NCBI RefSeq assembly: GCF_900156315.1
Contig: NZ_FTNI01000027.1
Coordinates: forward strand, 1 to 64,000
DNA: 64,000 nt
Direction: 5' to 3'
Source of the DNA: Microbispora rosea
GTDB taxonomy: Bacteria > Actinomycetota > Actinomycetes > Streptosporangiales > Streptosporangiaceae
The translations under genes were made by a program, and so were the position numbers. This document shows, piece after piece, positions 17,289-24,510 of this stretch. Under the pieces are notes generated by a model. The model had not been told where the DNA came from, did not search any database, and worked only from the letters and a program-made list of their open reading frames with translations. Position 1 is the stretch's first letter; every line of letters starts with the position of its first letter.

Positions 17289-18464
17289 ATGTCGACCACC
17301 ACGCTCACCCGGCCCCGCTCGCCTCTCATCGGCTGGCTCGCCGTCACCTCGCTCATGCTGGGCATCTTCGCCATCGTCACCAGCGAAATCCTGCCCATCG
17401 GCCTGCTGCCCGCCATAGGCGCCGACTTCGGCATCTCCGACGGCACCACAGGGCTGACCATGGCCCTGCCCGGTCTCGTCGCCGCGGTCGCCGCGCCTAC
17501 CGTCACACTGACCACCGCGCGCCTGGATCGCCGTGTGATGCTGTGCGTCCTCATGGGGGTGCTCGCGGCAGCCGATGTGCTGGCCGCAGTGGCGACCTCC
17601 TACTGGATCGTGCTGATCTCCAGGGTGCTCGTCGGCCTCACGATCGGCGGCTTCTGGTCCATCGGGGCCGGGCTGGCCGGCCGTCTGATGCCGCCGCACG
17701 CCGTCGGCGCCGCCACCGCTGTGATCTTCTCGGCCGTGCCGTTGGGCTCCGTGCTCGGCGTACCGGCCGGGACCTTCATCGGCAACGTCGCCGGCTGGCG
17801 GACCGCCTTCCTGGTCTTGGCCGTGCCGGCACTCCTGGTCCTTGTGACCCTGATACTGCTGCTGCCGCCGCTGCCCGCCCATCAGGTCACCAGCCCTCGC
17901 GTCCTGCTCGACCTGCTGCGCACCCGAGGTGCCGCCATCGCCTTGCTGGCCACGTTCCTCATCGTCTTGGCCCATTTCGGCACCTACACCTACGTCACCC
18001 CCTTCCTCCAGAACGTCACCGGCCTGCCTCCCGCCGCCGTCAGCGCCATCCTGCTGGCGTACGGCATCGCCGGAATCGCCGGCAACTTCCTGGCCGGCAA
18101 AGGCACAGTCACGCGGCTGCGATCGACCTTCGTGACCTGCGGCTGCCTGATCGCGGTCACGACCCTGCTGCTGCCCTCGGCCGGCGGCACAACCATCGGC
18201 GCCGTGGTGTCACTCGTGGTCTGGGGCTTGGCTTACGGAGGCGTACCCGTCTGTTCGCAGGCATCGTTCATCGCCGCCGCCCCTCGCACGCCCGAAGCCG
18301 CGACGGTCGTTTTCACCTCTGCCTTCCAGGCGACCTTCGCCCTCGGCGCGTTCCTCGGCGGACGCGTCGTCGACGCCTTCTCGGTCTCCACCGTGATGAT
18401 CTGCGGCGGGCTGACCGCTCTTCTCATGGCGGCATCCCTGTGGTCACTCGGCAAACCCCGCTGA
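17289..18464 (+). CDS. MFS drug/sugar efflux transporter (DHA1 family, AraJ-like)
   Basis: 391 aa with twelve hydrophobic segments. An early ITSEILPIGLLPAIGADFG-type motif and RVLVGLTIGGFWSIGAGL in helix 4-5 are typical of the arabinose-efflux/chloramphenicol-resistance branch of DHA1 exporters. ATG 17289 has only a weak site (ACGGA); longer in-frame starts to 17133 lack the hydrophobic pattern. The 3' end overlaps the convergent DUF6886 gene by 21 bases. A 26-bp direct repeat flanks the gene on both sides, which suggests it was gained as a unit. Substrate unknown; export of a small toxic compound is the likely role. Confidence 0.9.
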   Translation: MSTTTLTRPRSPLIGWLAVTSLMLGIFAIVTSEILPIGLLPAIGADFGISDGTTGLTMALPGLVAAVAAPTVTLTTARLDRRVMLCVLMGVLAAADVLAAVATSYWIVLISRVLVGLTIGGFWSIGAGLAGRLMPPHAVGAATAVIFSAVPLGSVLGVPAGTFIGNVAGWRTAFLVLAVPALLVLVTLILLLPPLPAHQVTSPRVLLDLLRTRGAAIALLATFLIVLAHFGTYTYVTPFLQNVTGLPPAAVSAILLAYGIAGIAGNFLAGKGTVTRLRSTFVTCGCLIAVTTLLLPSAGGTTIGAVVSLVVWGLAYGGVPVCSQASFIAAAPRTPEAATVVFTSAFQATFALGAFLGGRVVDAFSVSTVMICGGLTALLMAASLWSLGKPR

Positions 18465-19007
18465 CTCCTGTGGGCGCCGGGGGCGTGCGTTGCGGAGGCG
18501 GATGCCGCTCCAGCCCAGGGAACTGATGGTCACCGCGTCCCAGAACGGCCAGAGGTTGTCCAGCAGCCTGAGCTGGATGCCGGCCTCCTCGTGCAGCCGC
18601 AGCAGGTCGCCGACGGGTTCGGGCGGCCCGAGGGGTTCGACGGGCTCGGTGGCGACCACCGCGTTCGGCACCGGCTCCCCGAACGGGACGAACTTCTCCG
18701 CCGGGAAGCGGTAGGCGTACAGGCGGACGGTGAGGAACGCCTCCAGCCAGCCGTATTCGATGGCGTGGACGCGCCGGCCGCAGCCCGGCCCGATGATCCG
18801 GTGGTGGTCGTCGTCCGTGGTCGCCGGGGTCGTCCAGGCCATGGCCCGGGGACACTGGCGGGGGAACCAGTAGTCGGGACAGCGCTCAGCCGTCACCGCC
18901 CAGACGTACGCCTCCGGCTGCCGTGCGGTGGCGGCGACGTGCGGAACGAATCGGGTGATCTCGGGGTCCTCGGAGAAATGCAGCACCTCGCCGGGCTCAG
19001 GTCGCAT
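18444..19007 (-). CDS. DUF6886 family protein
   Basis: 187 aa. The opening MRPEPGEVLHFSEDP and the YVWAVTAERCPDYWFPRQCPRA block match what I recall of DUF6886, a widespread actinomycete family of unknown function. No signal peptide or membrane span. Its last 20 or so codons (RLRNARPRRPQ...) run through the right copy of the 26-bp direct repeat and overlap the MFS gene end, so the original C-terminus may have been altered when the MFS unit arrived. Confidence 0.8.
   Translation of the reverse strand: MRPEPGEVLHFSEDPEITRFVPHVAATARQPEAYVWAVTAERCPDYWFPRQCPRAMAWTTPATTDDDHHRIIGPGCGRRVHAIEYGWLEAFLTVRLYAYRFPAEKFVPFGEPVPNAVVATEPVEPLGPPEPVGDLLRLHEEAGIQLRLLDNLWPFWDAVTISSLGWSGIRLRNARPRRPQESAGFAE
18476..18501. 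repeat. 26-bp direct repeat, right copy flanking the MFS gene
   Basis: Partner of 17105-17130 with one mismatch. This copy lies within the 3' coding end of the DUF6886 gene, 12 bases past the MFS stop. Confidence 0.75.
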
Positions 19008-19061
19008 GTCCCGGGTCTACCACGTGACCGCCCGGGGGATCACCGGTGAGCGCGGGCGGCG

Positions 19062-20075
19062 TCAGGCGAGCCGGATCGCGGCGGGCTCTGCCAGGACGAG
19101 TTCGCCGACGATCGGCGCGCCGGGGATCTCGCCGGCGACCAGCAGGCCGCCCGAGGTCTGGGCGTCGGCCAGCAGGAGCAGATCCTCCTCCCCGCACCGG
19201 CCCGGGTCGAGGTGGGGGCGCACCCAGTCCAGGTTGCGGCGGGTGCCGCCGCTGACGTGGCCGTCGCGCACCGCCTGCCGCGCGCCCTCCAGGTAGGGCA
19301 CGGCCGCCACGTCGACCACCGCCGTGACGCCGCTCGCCCTGGCGAGCTTGTAGAGGTGGCCGAGCAGGCCGAATCCGGTCACGTCGGTCGCGCACCCGGC
19401 CCCGGCCGCCAGCGCCGCCCGCGAGGCGTCCCGGTTGAGCGTCGTCATGACCTCGACCGCCTGCGGGAACGCCTCGCCCGTCGCCTTGTGCCTCGTGTTG
19501 AGCACGCCCACGCCGAGCGGTTTGGTGAGGGAGATCGGGGTCCCTGCCCGGCCCGCGTCGATGCGCAGCAGCCGGTCCGGGTCGGCCAGGCCGGTGACCG
19601 CCATGCCGTACTTCGGCTCGGGATCGTCCACGCTGTGCCCACCCGCGACGTGGCAGCCCGCCGCCCGCGCCACGTCCAGGCCCCCGCGCAGCACCTCCCT
19701 GGCGAGGTCCATGGACAGCGTCTCCCTGGGCCAGCCCAGCAGGTTCACCGCCACGACCGGTTCGCCGCCCACCGCGTACACGTCGGATAGCGCGTTGGTG
19801 GCCGCGATCCGCCCCCAGTCGTACGGGTCGTCCACGACGGGGGTGAAGAAGTCCGCGGTGGCGACGACCGCCCGGCCGCCCTCGATCCTGACCACGGCCG
19901 CGTCGTCGCCGTCGTCCAGCCCGATGACCAGTTCGTTCGCGTACGCTGACGGGTCGGGGGCCACGAGCCCGGCCACGATGCTCTCCAGCTCGCCCGGGGG
20001 AATCTTGCAGGCGCAGCCGCCTCCGTGCGCCTGCTGGGTCAGCCGGATCCCGGCCCGTTCCGCCGTATCGGTCAT
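19062..20075 (-). CDS. selD: Selenophosphate synthetase SelD
   Basis: 337 aa from ATG 20075 (MTDTAERAG); a GTG at 20108 would add 11 residues. The catalytic N-terminal loop HGGGCACKIPP carries the Cys and Lys equivalent to Cys17 and Lys20 of E. coli SelD. Further motifs are GLDDGDDAAV, TADFFTPVVDDPYDWGRIAA, SDVYAVGGEPVVAV and GHSVDDPEPKYGMAVTG. The enzyme makes selenophosphate from selenide and ATP for SelA. It is divergent from selC, 88 bases away, and supplies the selenium donor for the fdhA Sec residue. Confidence 0.96.
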   Translation of the reverse strand: MTDTAERAGIRLTQQAHGGGCACKIPPGELESIVAGLVAPDPSAYANELVIGLDDGDDAAVVRIEGGRAVVATADFFTPVVDDPYDWGRIAATNALSDVYAVGGEPVVAVNLLGWPRETLSMDLAREVLRGGLDVARAAGCHVAGGHSVDDPEPKYGMAVTGLADPDRLLRIDAGRAGTPISLTKPLGVGVLNTRHKATGEAFPQAVEVMTTLNRDASRAALAAGAGCATDVTGFGLLGHLYKLARASGVTAVVDVAAVPYLEGARQAVRDGHVSGGTRRNLDWVRPHLDPGRCGEEDLLLLADAQTSGGLLVAGEIPGAPIVGELVLAEPAAIRLA

Positions 20076-20163
20076 GCCGCACCCGTTCTCGCGTCGTCCG
20101 TCCGCCACGCCGCCACACGGGCGCCGGCCCGGTCCCTACCCCGTTCCGGTTAGGTTTCTCCCT

Positions 20164-20256
20164 GGAGGTGTGTGGGCGCCTGGTGGCCCCCGCGGTCTTC
20201 AAAACCGACGAGGCCGAGGTCCTCGGCCTGGCGGGTTCGATTCCCGTCCACCTCCG
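20164..20256 (+). tRNA. selC: Selenocysteine tRNA (anticodon TCA)
   Basis: About 93 bases. The acceptor stem GGAGGTG (20164-20170) pairs with CACCTCC (20249-20255), with discriminator G 20256. The anticodon loop CTTCAAA carries TCA at 20199-20201. A long variable arm AGGCCGAG (20211-20218) / CTCGGCCT (20222-20229) gives an 8-bp stem with a 3-base loop, as in tRNA-Sec and unlike ordinary tRNAs. The T arm reads GCGGG-TTCGATT-CCCGT. CCA is not encoded. The eighth acceptor pair expected in bacterial tRNA-Sec appears mismatched (T20171/C20248). Confidence 0.93.
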
Positions 20257-20277
20257 CTCACCCTTCGCCTTCCCCCG

Positions 20278-21546
20278 TCAGGCCTCCGGCCCCACCTCCC
20301 ACAACGCGGACATCGGAAGCGCCCGCATCCGATCCCCGAAGGGGAGCGCCTCCGGACCCGCATAGAGGACGTATCCGGCGATCAGCCGGTCGCCGAGCTT
20401 GCGAGCGAGTTTCCGAAGCCCTTGAAAGTCCTCGCCGCGAACGGTCTCCGCCGCCTTGACCTCGATGCCGATGATCTCCCCGGATGCCCTCTCCAGCACT
20501 CCGTCGACTTCCACTCCATCGCGGTCTCGGTAGTGGTAGAGCCTGACAGGTTCCTCGGTCCAGGTGAGTTGGCGGGCCAGCTCGCCGAGAGCGAAGTTCT
20601 CCAGGAGAGGCCCGACCGGGGCGGTGAAGTCCGTGGCGCGGGCGGGAGTGAGCCCTGCGAGATGAGCCCCGAGACCGGAGTCCACTACCAGCAGCTTCGG
20701 CGTCGCGATCGCGCGAGTGGTGGCGTTGGAGGACCACGCCGGTATTCGTCGGATCACGTATACGAGTTCGAGCAGATCGACATACCGCTTGGTGGTGGTG
20801 TGCGGCAGCCCCAGATCACGGCCGATGTTGTCGATCACGGCCAGGCCGCCCATCCGGCCGCACAGGACGTTGAGCAGGCGACGCATGTCGGCGGGGCGTT
20901 CGATGTCGGAGACCTGTCTGACATCACGATTGATCAGATCCGAGATGTACGACTCGAAGAAGCGGGCCCTCCTCCGGTGAGTCGGCCGGTGGACTGCTTC
21001 CGGATAGCCTCCTCTCAGTGCACGGTCCACGTAGTCGGCCCGACGAAGGCGCGTCCTCGGGACCTTGAGGTCAGGCCCTTCCTGGAAGGCGGCGTCGACG
21101 AAACCATCCGGGCTTCGCTCGATCTCGCCCTGTGAGAGCGGCCACAGCTCAATCGTCTCCGACCGGCCGGGTAGTGCGTCCGGCAGGTCTCGCAGGCCCA
21201 GAAGCCGGGCGGATCCCGTTAGTAGGAAGCGTCCAGGCCGCGGATCCGCGTCGACCACGCGTTTGATCGACAGAAGCAGCTCGGGAACGCGTTGGATCTC
21301 GTCGATGAGCAGAAGCCCGTCGTGGCGCACGATGCCGTCCGGATCGTTCCGCGCGGCCGAACGTACGGCGGCTTCGTCGAGATAGATCTCGCGAGCCCCG
21401 GGCGAGCGTCGCACGATCGCTTTCGCCAGAGTGCTCTTGCCGACCTGGCGGGCACCGTTGATCACGACTACGCGAGTGTCCGTCAGTGCCTCTAGTGCCA
21501 TGACTTCCACACGCCTGGGATAGAGCGTGAGCTCATCGACGTCCAC
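20278..21546 (-). CDS. AAA ATPase with DUF4143 domain
   Basis: 422 aa from GTG 21546, which gives the usual family N-terminus (LYPRRVEVMALEALTDTRVVVINGARQVGKST). Walker A is at residues 31-39 and Walker B in LLLIDEIQRVPELL. The sensor LLTGSARLLGLRDL follows, then the DUF4143 C-terminal half with DYVDRALRGGYPEA and the nuclease-like IEVKAAETVRGEDF strand. These ATPases are widespread on mobile and accessory DNA and have no settled function; a defence or toxin-related role is sometimes proposed. It ends 21 bases from selC and its promoter side carries the 23-bp repeat array. Confidence 0.88.
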   Translation of the reverse strand: MDVDELTLYPRRVEVMALEALTDTRVVVINGARQVGKSTLAKAIVRRSPGAREIYLDEAAVRSAARNDPDGIVRHDGLLLIDEIQRVPELLLSIKRVVDADPRPGRFLLTGSARLLGLRDLPDALPGRSETIELWPLSQGEIERSPDGFVDAAFQEGPDLKVPRTRLRRADYVDRALRGGYPEAVHRPTHRRRARFFESYISDLINRDVRQVSDIERPADMRRLLNVLCGRMGGLAVIDNIGRDLGLPHTTTKRYVDLLELVYVIRRIPAWSSNATTRAIATPKLLVVDSGLGAHLAGLTPARATDFTAPVGPLLENFALGELARQLTWTEEPVRLYHYRDRDGVEVDGVLERASGEIIGIEVKAAETVRGEDFQGLRKLARKLGDRLIAGYVLYAGPEALPFGDRMRALPMSALWEVGPEA

Positions 21547-21577
21547 CAGCTCAGGATAGGGTGAGTGGCCAGATCGG

Positions 21578-21706
21578 TGGTAGATCTGCCGGTACCTCCG
21601 TGGTAGATCTGCCGCAGTAGTTGTGGTGGATCTGCCGAGTGATCTGTGGTGAATCTGCCGGAAGATACGCGGTGGATCTGCCGGAAGATACGCGGTGGAT
21701 CTGCCG
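21578..21706. repeat. Six-copy 23-bp tandem repeat array
   Basis: Copies of a 14-base core [CT]GGT[GA][GA]ATCTGCCG start at 21578, 21601, 21624, 21647, 21670 and 21693, exactly 23 bases apart. The 9-base linkers vary in the first three units and are identical (GAAGATACG) in the fourth and fifth. Since 23 is not a multiple of three this is not a protein repeat. It lies just upstream of the DUF4143 ATPase start and could be an operator array or a minisatellite. Confidence 0.9.
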
Positions 21707-21864
21707 GGTGGGGCCCCGTCGACCGGGGCGGAGCGGACGAGTGGATCGGTCGGCCCCACATCCTCAGGCGCTCCGCATTCGTACACCATCACGATCACGA
21801 CGTCGGGCAGGCCGGAATCCCTGCGGCATCTGACCGGATTGTTGACGGCGGACCTCGTCAAGAC

Positions 21865-22197
21865 GGCGACTACTTCTTGCAAACAACTGATAACTATGAG
21901 TATGGATATCGGATGGCGTCGCAGGCCGCCCGACACCTGATGGAGGCACTCATGGAGTCCACTGTTTGGCCGGTCTACAGCCCGTTCGCGAAGATGCACT
22001 TCGGCAAGGGCCTCGAAGCCGGTCGCGCACAGGGCGAGGCGAGGGCGGTGCTGACCATCCTGGAGGCGCGCGGCATTCCTATCTCCGATTCCGACCGCGC
22101 TTTCATCAGGGCCTGCACTGATTTGGGCCTGCTGGACGGCTGGGTACGGCGCGCCGCTACCGCGACCTCGGCCGCCGACCTGTTCGCCGAGGAGTAG
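21865..22197 (+). pseudogene. C-terminal remnant of an Rpn/transposase-like nuclease family protein
   Basis: The frame ending at 22197 encodes AARHLMEALMES, WPVYSPFAKMHFGKGLEAGR, AQGEARAVLTILEARGI and then CTDLGLLDGWVRRAATATSAADLF. This is the usual tail of a large actinomycete family of Rpn-like (PD-(D/E)XK) transposase-related proteins. The N-terminal nuclease part, normally about 200 residues, is missing, and the upstream codons run into the 23-bp repeat array. It is best read as a decayed fragment, and its presence supports past mobile-element activity next to selC. Confidence 0.6.
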
Positions 22198-22314
22198 CCG
22201 GGGCTCCTTCGCGAGGGTGCCGGTCAGGAACGTCGGATTGACGCGGTTCGCGAGGCCGCGGCCGGCGACGCCCTGCAGAACATCCGCGGCGCGGTCCACT
22301 CAGCGGACCGGGCG

Positions 22315-23076
22315 TCAGGTGCGGCCGAGGTTGCGTGTGATCTCCCGCGACGCGCGCAGCACGAGTTCGGTGAGCCCGGCCGGCACCGCCGGTCGCACCG
22401 CGAGCGCGCTGATCGACGCGACGATCTCGCCGTCCGGGCGCCGGACCGGTACGGCCACGCAGCAGACGCCGGGAAGGACCTCCTGGTGATCGACGGCGAC
22501 CGAACCCGACCGGCGGACGGACGCCTGGGCCCGCCGCCATTCGGCGAGCGTGAACCCCGGCGGCACCGCGTCGCCGTCCGGTCTCTGCGTCAGCAGCACC
22601 CGGCCCGCGGCGGTCGCCTCGGCCAGCTCGGAGCCCGGCAGGACCGGCGGCACCTCCTTGATCTCTCCCCGCGCCGCCGTGATGACCCTGACCCGCTCCC
22701 CTTCCAGCACGGTGAGGAACACGACGGTCGTGGTCAGCGCGGACAGCAGGCGCACGGGTTCGCGGGCGGCGGCCCGCAGCCGCGGGTCGGGGTGCCAGGA
22801 GCCGCCCAGGCGGGCGAGCCGCTGCCCGACGAAGTAGCGCTGCCCGTGCTGTTGCACCGCGCCGAGGTTCGCGAGCTGCCGCAGCAGGCGATAGGTGGTC
22901 GCCTTCGGAATGCCGGCGTCGCGGGCGAGCTCGGACAGACCGGCTCCCTCCTCGGCCGCCGAGAGGACGTCGAGCAGGTGGAACGCCCCTTCGAGCACGC
23001 CGCGTCCGTTCGCTGTCCCGGCCCGGACCGCCGGTTCCCGGCGAGGACCGGCGGCGGTGTGGTCCTGCGCATCCAT
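22315..23076 (-). CDS. IclR-family transcriptional regulator
   Basis: 253 aa with a strong GGGAGGAGAG site. The N-terminal winged helix is AFHLLDVLSAAEEGAGLSEL then IPKATTYRLLRQLANLGAV (about 32-75). The effector domain follows (about 95-250), with VCCVAVPVRRPDGEIVASISA near the end. IclR proteins bind small metabolites and control catabolic genes. It is divergent from selA, 144 bases apart, so it could regulate the selAB operon or act elsewhere. The effector is unknown. Confidence 0.92.
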   Translation of the reverse strand: MDAQDHTAAGPRREPAVRAGTANGRGVLEGAFHLLDVLSAAEEGAGLSELARDAGIPKATTYRLLRQLANLGAVQQHGQRYFVGQRLARLGGSWHPDPRLRAAAREPVRLLSALTTTVVFLTVLEGERVRVITAARGEIKEVPPVLPGSELAEATAAGRVLLTQRPDGDAVPPGFTLAEWRRAQASVRRSGSVAVDHQEVLPGVCCVAVPVRRPDGEIVASISALAVRPAVPAGLTELVLRASREITRNLGRT

Positions 23077-23209
23077 GGGGCTCTCCTCCCGAGGCGGTCA
23101 CCAGGGACTCGCGGACGAGGACTCCGCCGTTACCGTCGAAATCGGGAGAAGGGTGTCACCCGCCGGAGCGGCGGGGGAGCAGGCCGGGGTGGGCGGGGCA
23201 CCGCCGCTG

Positions 23210-23221
23210 TAATTTGAAGTG
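23210..23221 (+). promoter_or_regulatory. Possible -10 element for a leaderless selA transcript
   Basis: TAATTT at 23210-23215 stands five bases before the GTG start of selA, and no Shine-Dalgarno site is visible. This spacing would put transcription start at or near the start codon. No clear -35 box is seen. Confidence 0.35.
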
Positions 23222-24510
23222 TGGATCCACGGAGGCGGGTGCCGCGCACCGACGCCGTGCTGGCCGATCCGCGGCTGATCGCCGCCGTCGAGCGGCTCGG
23301 CCGTCCGGCGGTCAAGGACGCGGTCGTGAACGCGCAGCAGCGGGCGCGGCAGGGCGAGATCGAGCCGGAGGACGTCGCGGACGTCGCGCTGGCGGCGCTG
23401 CCGCGCCACGCCACGAGCCTCCGGCCTGTCATCAACATGACCGGCGTGCTGCTCCACACGAACCTGGGTCGCGCGCCGTTGTCCCCGGCCGCCGTGGATG
23501 CGGTGGCGGTGGCGGCGGGGGCGACCGACGTGGAGTTCGACCTGGCGTCGGGAGCGCGGGCGAGGCGGGGACGCGGCGCGATCGAGGCGCTCGCGCGGGC
23601 CGTGCCCGACGCCGGAGACGTCCACGTGGTCAACAACAACGCCGCCGCCCTCGTGCTGGCCGCCACCGCGCTCGCCGCCGGGCGGGAGATCGTGATCAGC
23701 AGGGGCGAGCTGGTCGAGATCGGCGACGGATTCCGCATCCCCGACCTGCTCGTGTCCACCGGCGCGTGCCTGCGCGAGGTGGGCACGACCAACCGCACCG
23801 CCCTGGCCGACTACCGCGACGTGCTCGGGCCGCAGACGGGGTTCGTGCTCAAGGTCCACCCGTCGAACTTCCGGGTCGAGGGCTTCACCGGCTCTGTCGA
23901 GGTGGCCGAGCTGACCGGGCTGGGCGTGCCCGTTGTGGTCGACATCGGTTCGGGGTTGCTCGAACGCGATCCCCTCCTGCCGGCGGAGCCCGACGCCGCG
24001 AGCGTGCTGCGGGCCGGCGCCGACCTGGTCACCGCGAGCGGCGACAAGCTGCTCGGCGGCCCGCAGGCGGGCCTGCTGCTCGGCCGCCGCGACCTGGTCG
24101 AACGGCTCAGGCGGCACCCGCTCGCCCGCGCGCTGCGCGTGGACAAGCTGACGCTGGCCGCGCTCGAGGCGACGCTGCGCGGCCCGGAGCCCCCCGTACG
24201 GCAGGCTCTCCACGCCGATCCGATCACCCTCGGGGAGCGGGCCGAGGCGCTGGCCAAGGCGCTGTGCCAGGCGGGTGTGGACGCGGCGGCCGTGCGCGCG
24301 GAGGCCACCGTAGGCGGAGGCGGAGCCCCCGGCGTGCGCCTGCCGAGCATGGCCGTGAGCCTGCCGGAACGGCTGGCCGCACCGTTGCGGCGCGGCGAGC
24401 CGCCGGTCGTCGGCCGGGTCGAGGGGGGCCGCCTGCTGCTCGACCTGCGCGCCGTGCCGCCGGACCGGGACGGCGAGGTCCTCGCGGCCGTCCTCAAGGC
24501 GACCTCCTGA
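23221..24510 (+). CDS. selA: L-seryl-tRNA(Sec) selenium transferase SelA
   Basis: 429 aa, PLP-dependent. Motifs in order: VINMTGVLLHTNLGRAPLS, HVVNNNAAALVLA, ISRGELVEIGDGFRIPD, REVGTTNRT, KVHPSNFRVEGFTGSV, and the PLP lysine in SGDKLLGGPQAGL. It converts Ser-tRNA-Sec to Sec-tRNA-Sec using selenophosphate. The start is GTG 23221; another GTG at 23239 is possible. The stop TGA shares its last A with the selB ATG (TGATG), so translation is coupled. Length is close to the family norm (about 460 in E. coli). Confidence 0.96.
   Translation: MDPRRRVPRTDAVLADPRLIAAVERLGRPAVKDAVVNAQQRARQGEIEPEDVADVALAALPRHATSLRPVINMTGVLLHTNLGRAPLSPAAVDAVAVAAGATDVEFDLASGARARRGRGAIEALARAVPDAGDVHVVNNNAAALVLAATALAAGREIVISRGELVEIGDGFRIPDLLVSTGACLREVGTTNRTALADYRDVLGPQTGFVLKVHPSNFRVEGFTGSVEVAELTGLGVPVVVDIGSGLLERDPLLPAEPDAASVLRAGADLVTASGDKLLGGPQAGLLLGRRDLVERLRRHPLARALRVDKLTLAALEATLRGPEPPVRQALHADPITLGERAEALAKALCQAGVDAAAVRAEATVGGGGAPGVRLPSMAVSLPERLAAPLRRGEPPVVGRVEGGRLLLDLRAVPPDRDGEVLAAVLKATS

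Noticed and set aside
21578-21706. CRISPR array
   Set aside because: Units repeat every 23 bases with only 9 bases between cores, partly identical; far too short for spacers, and no cas genes are present.
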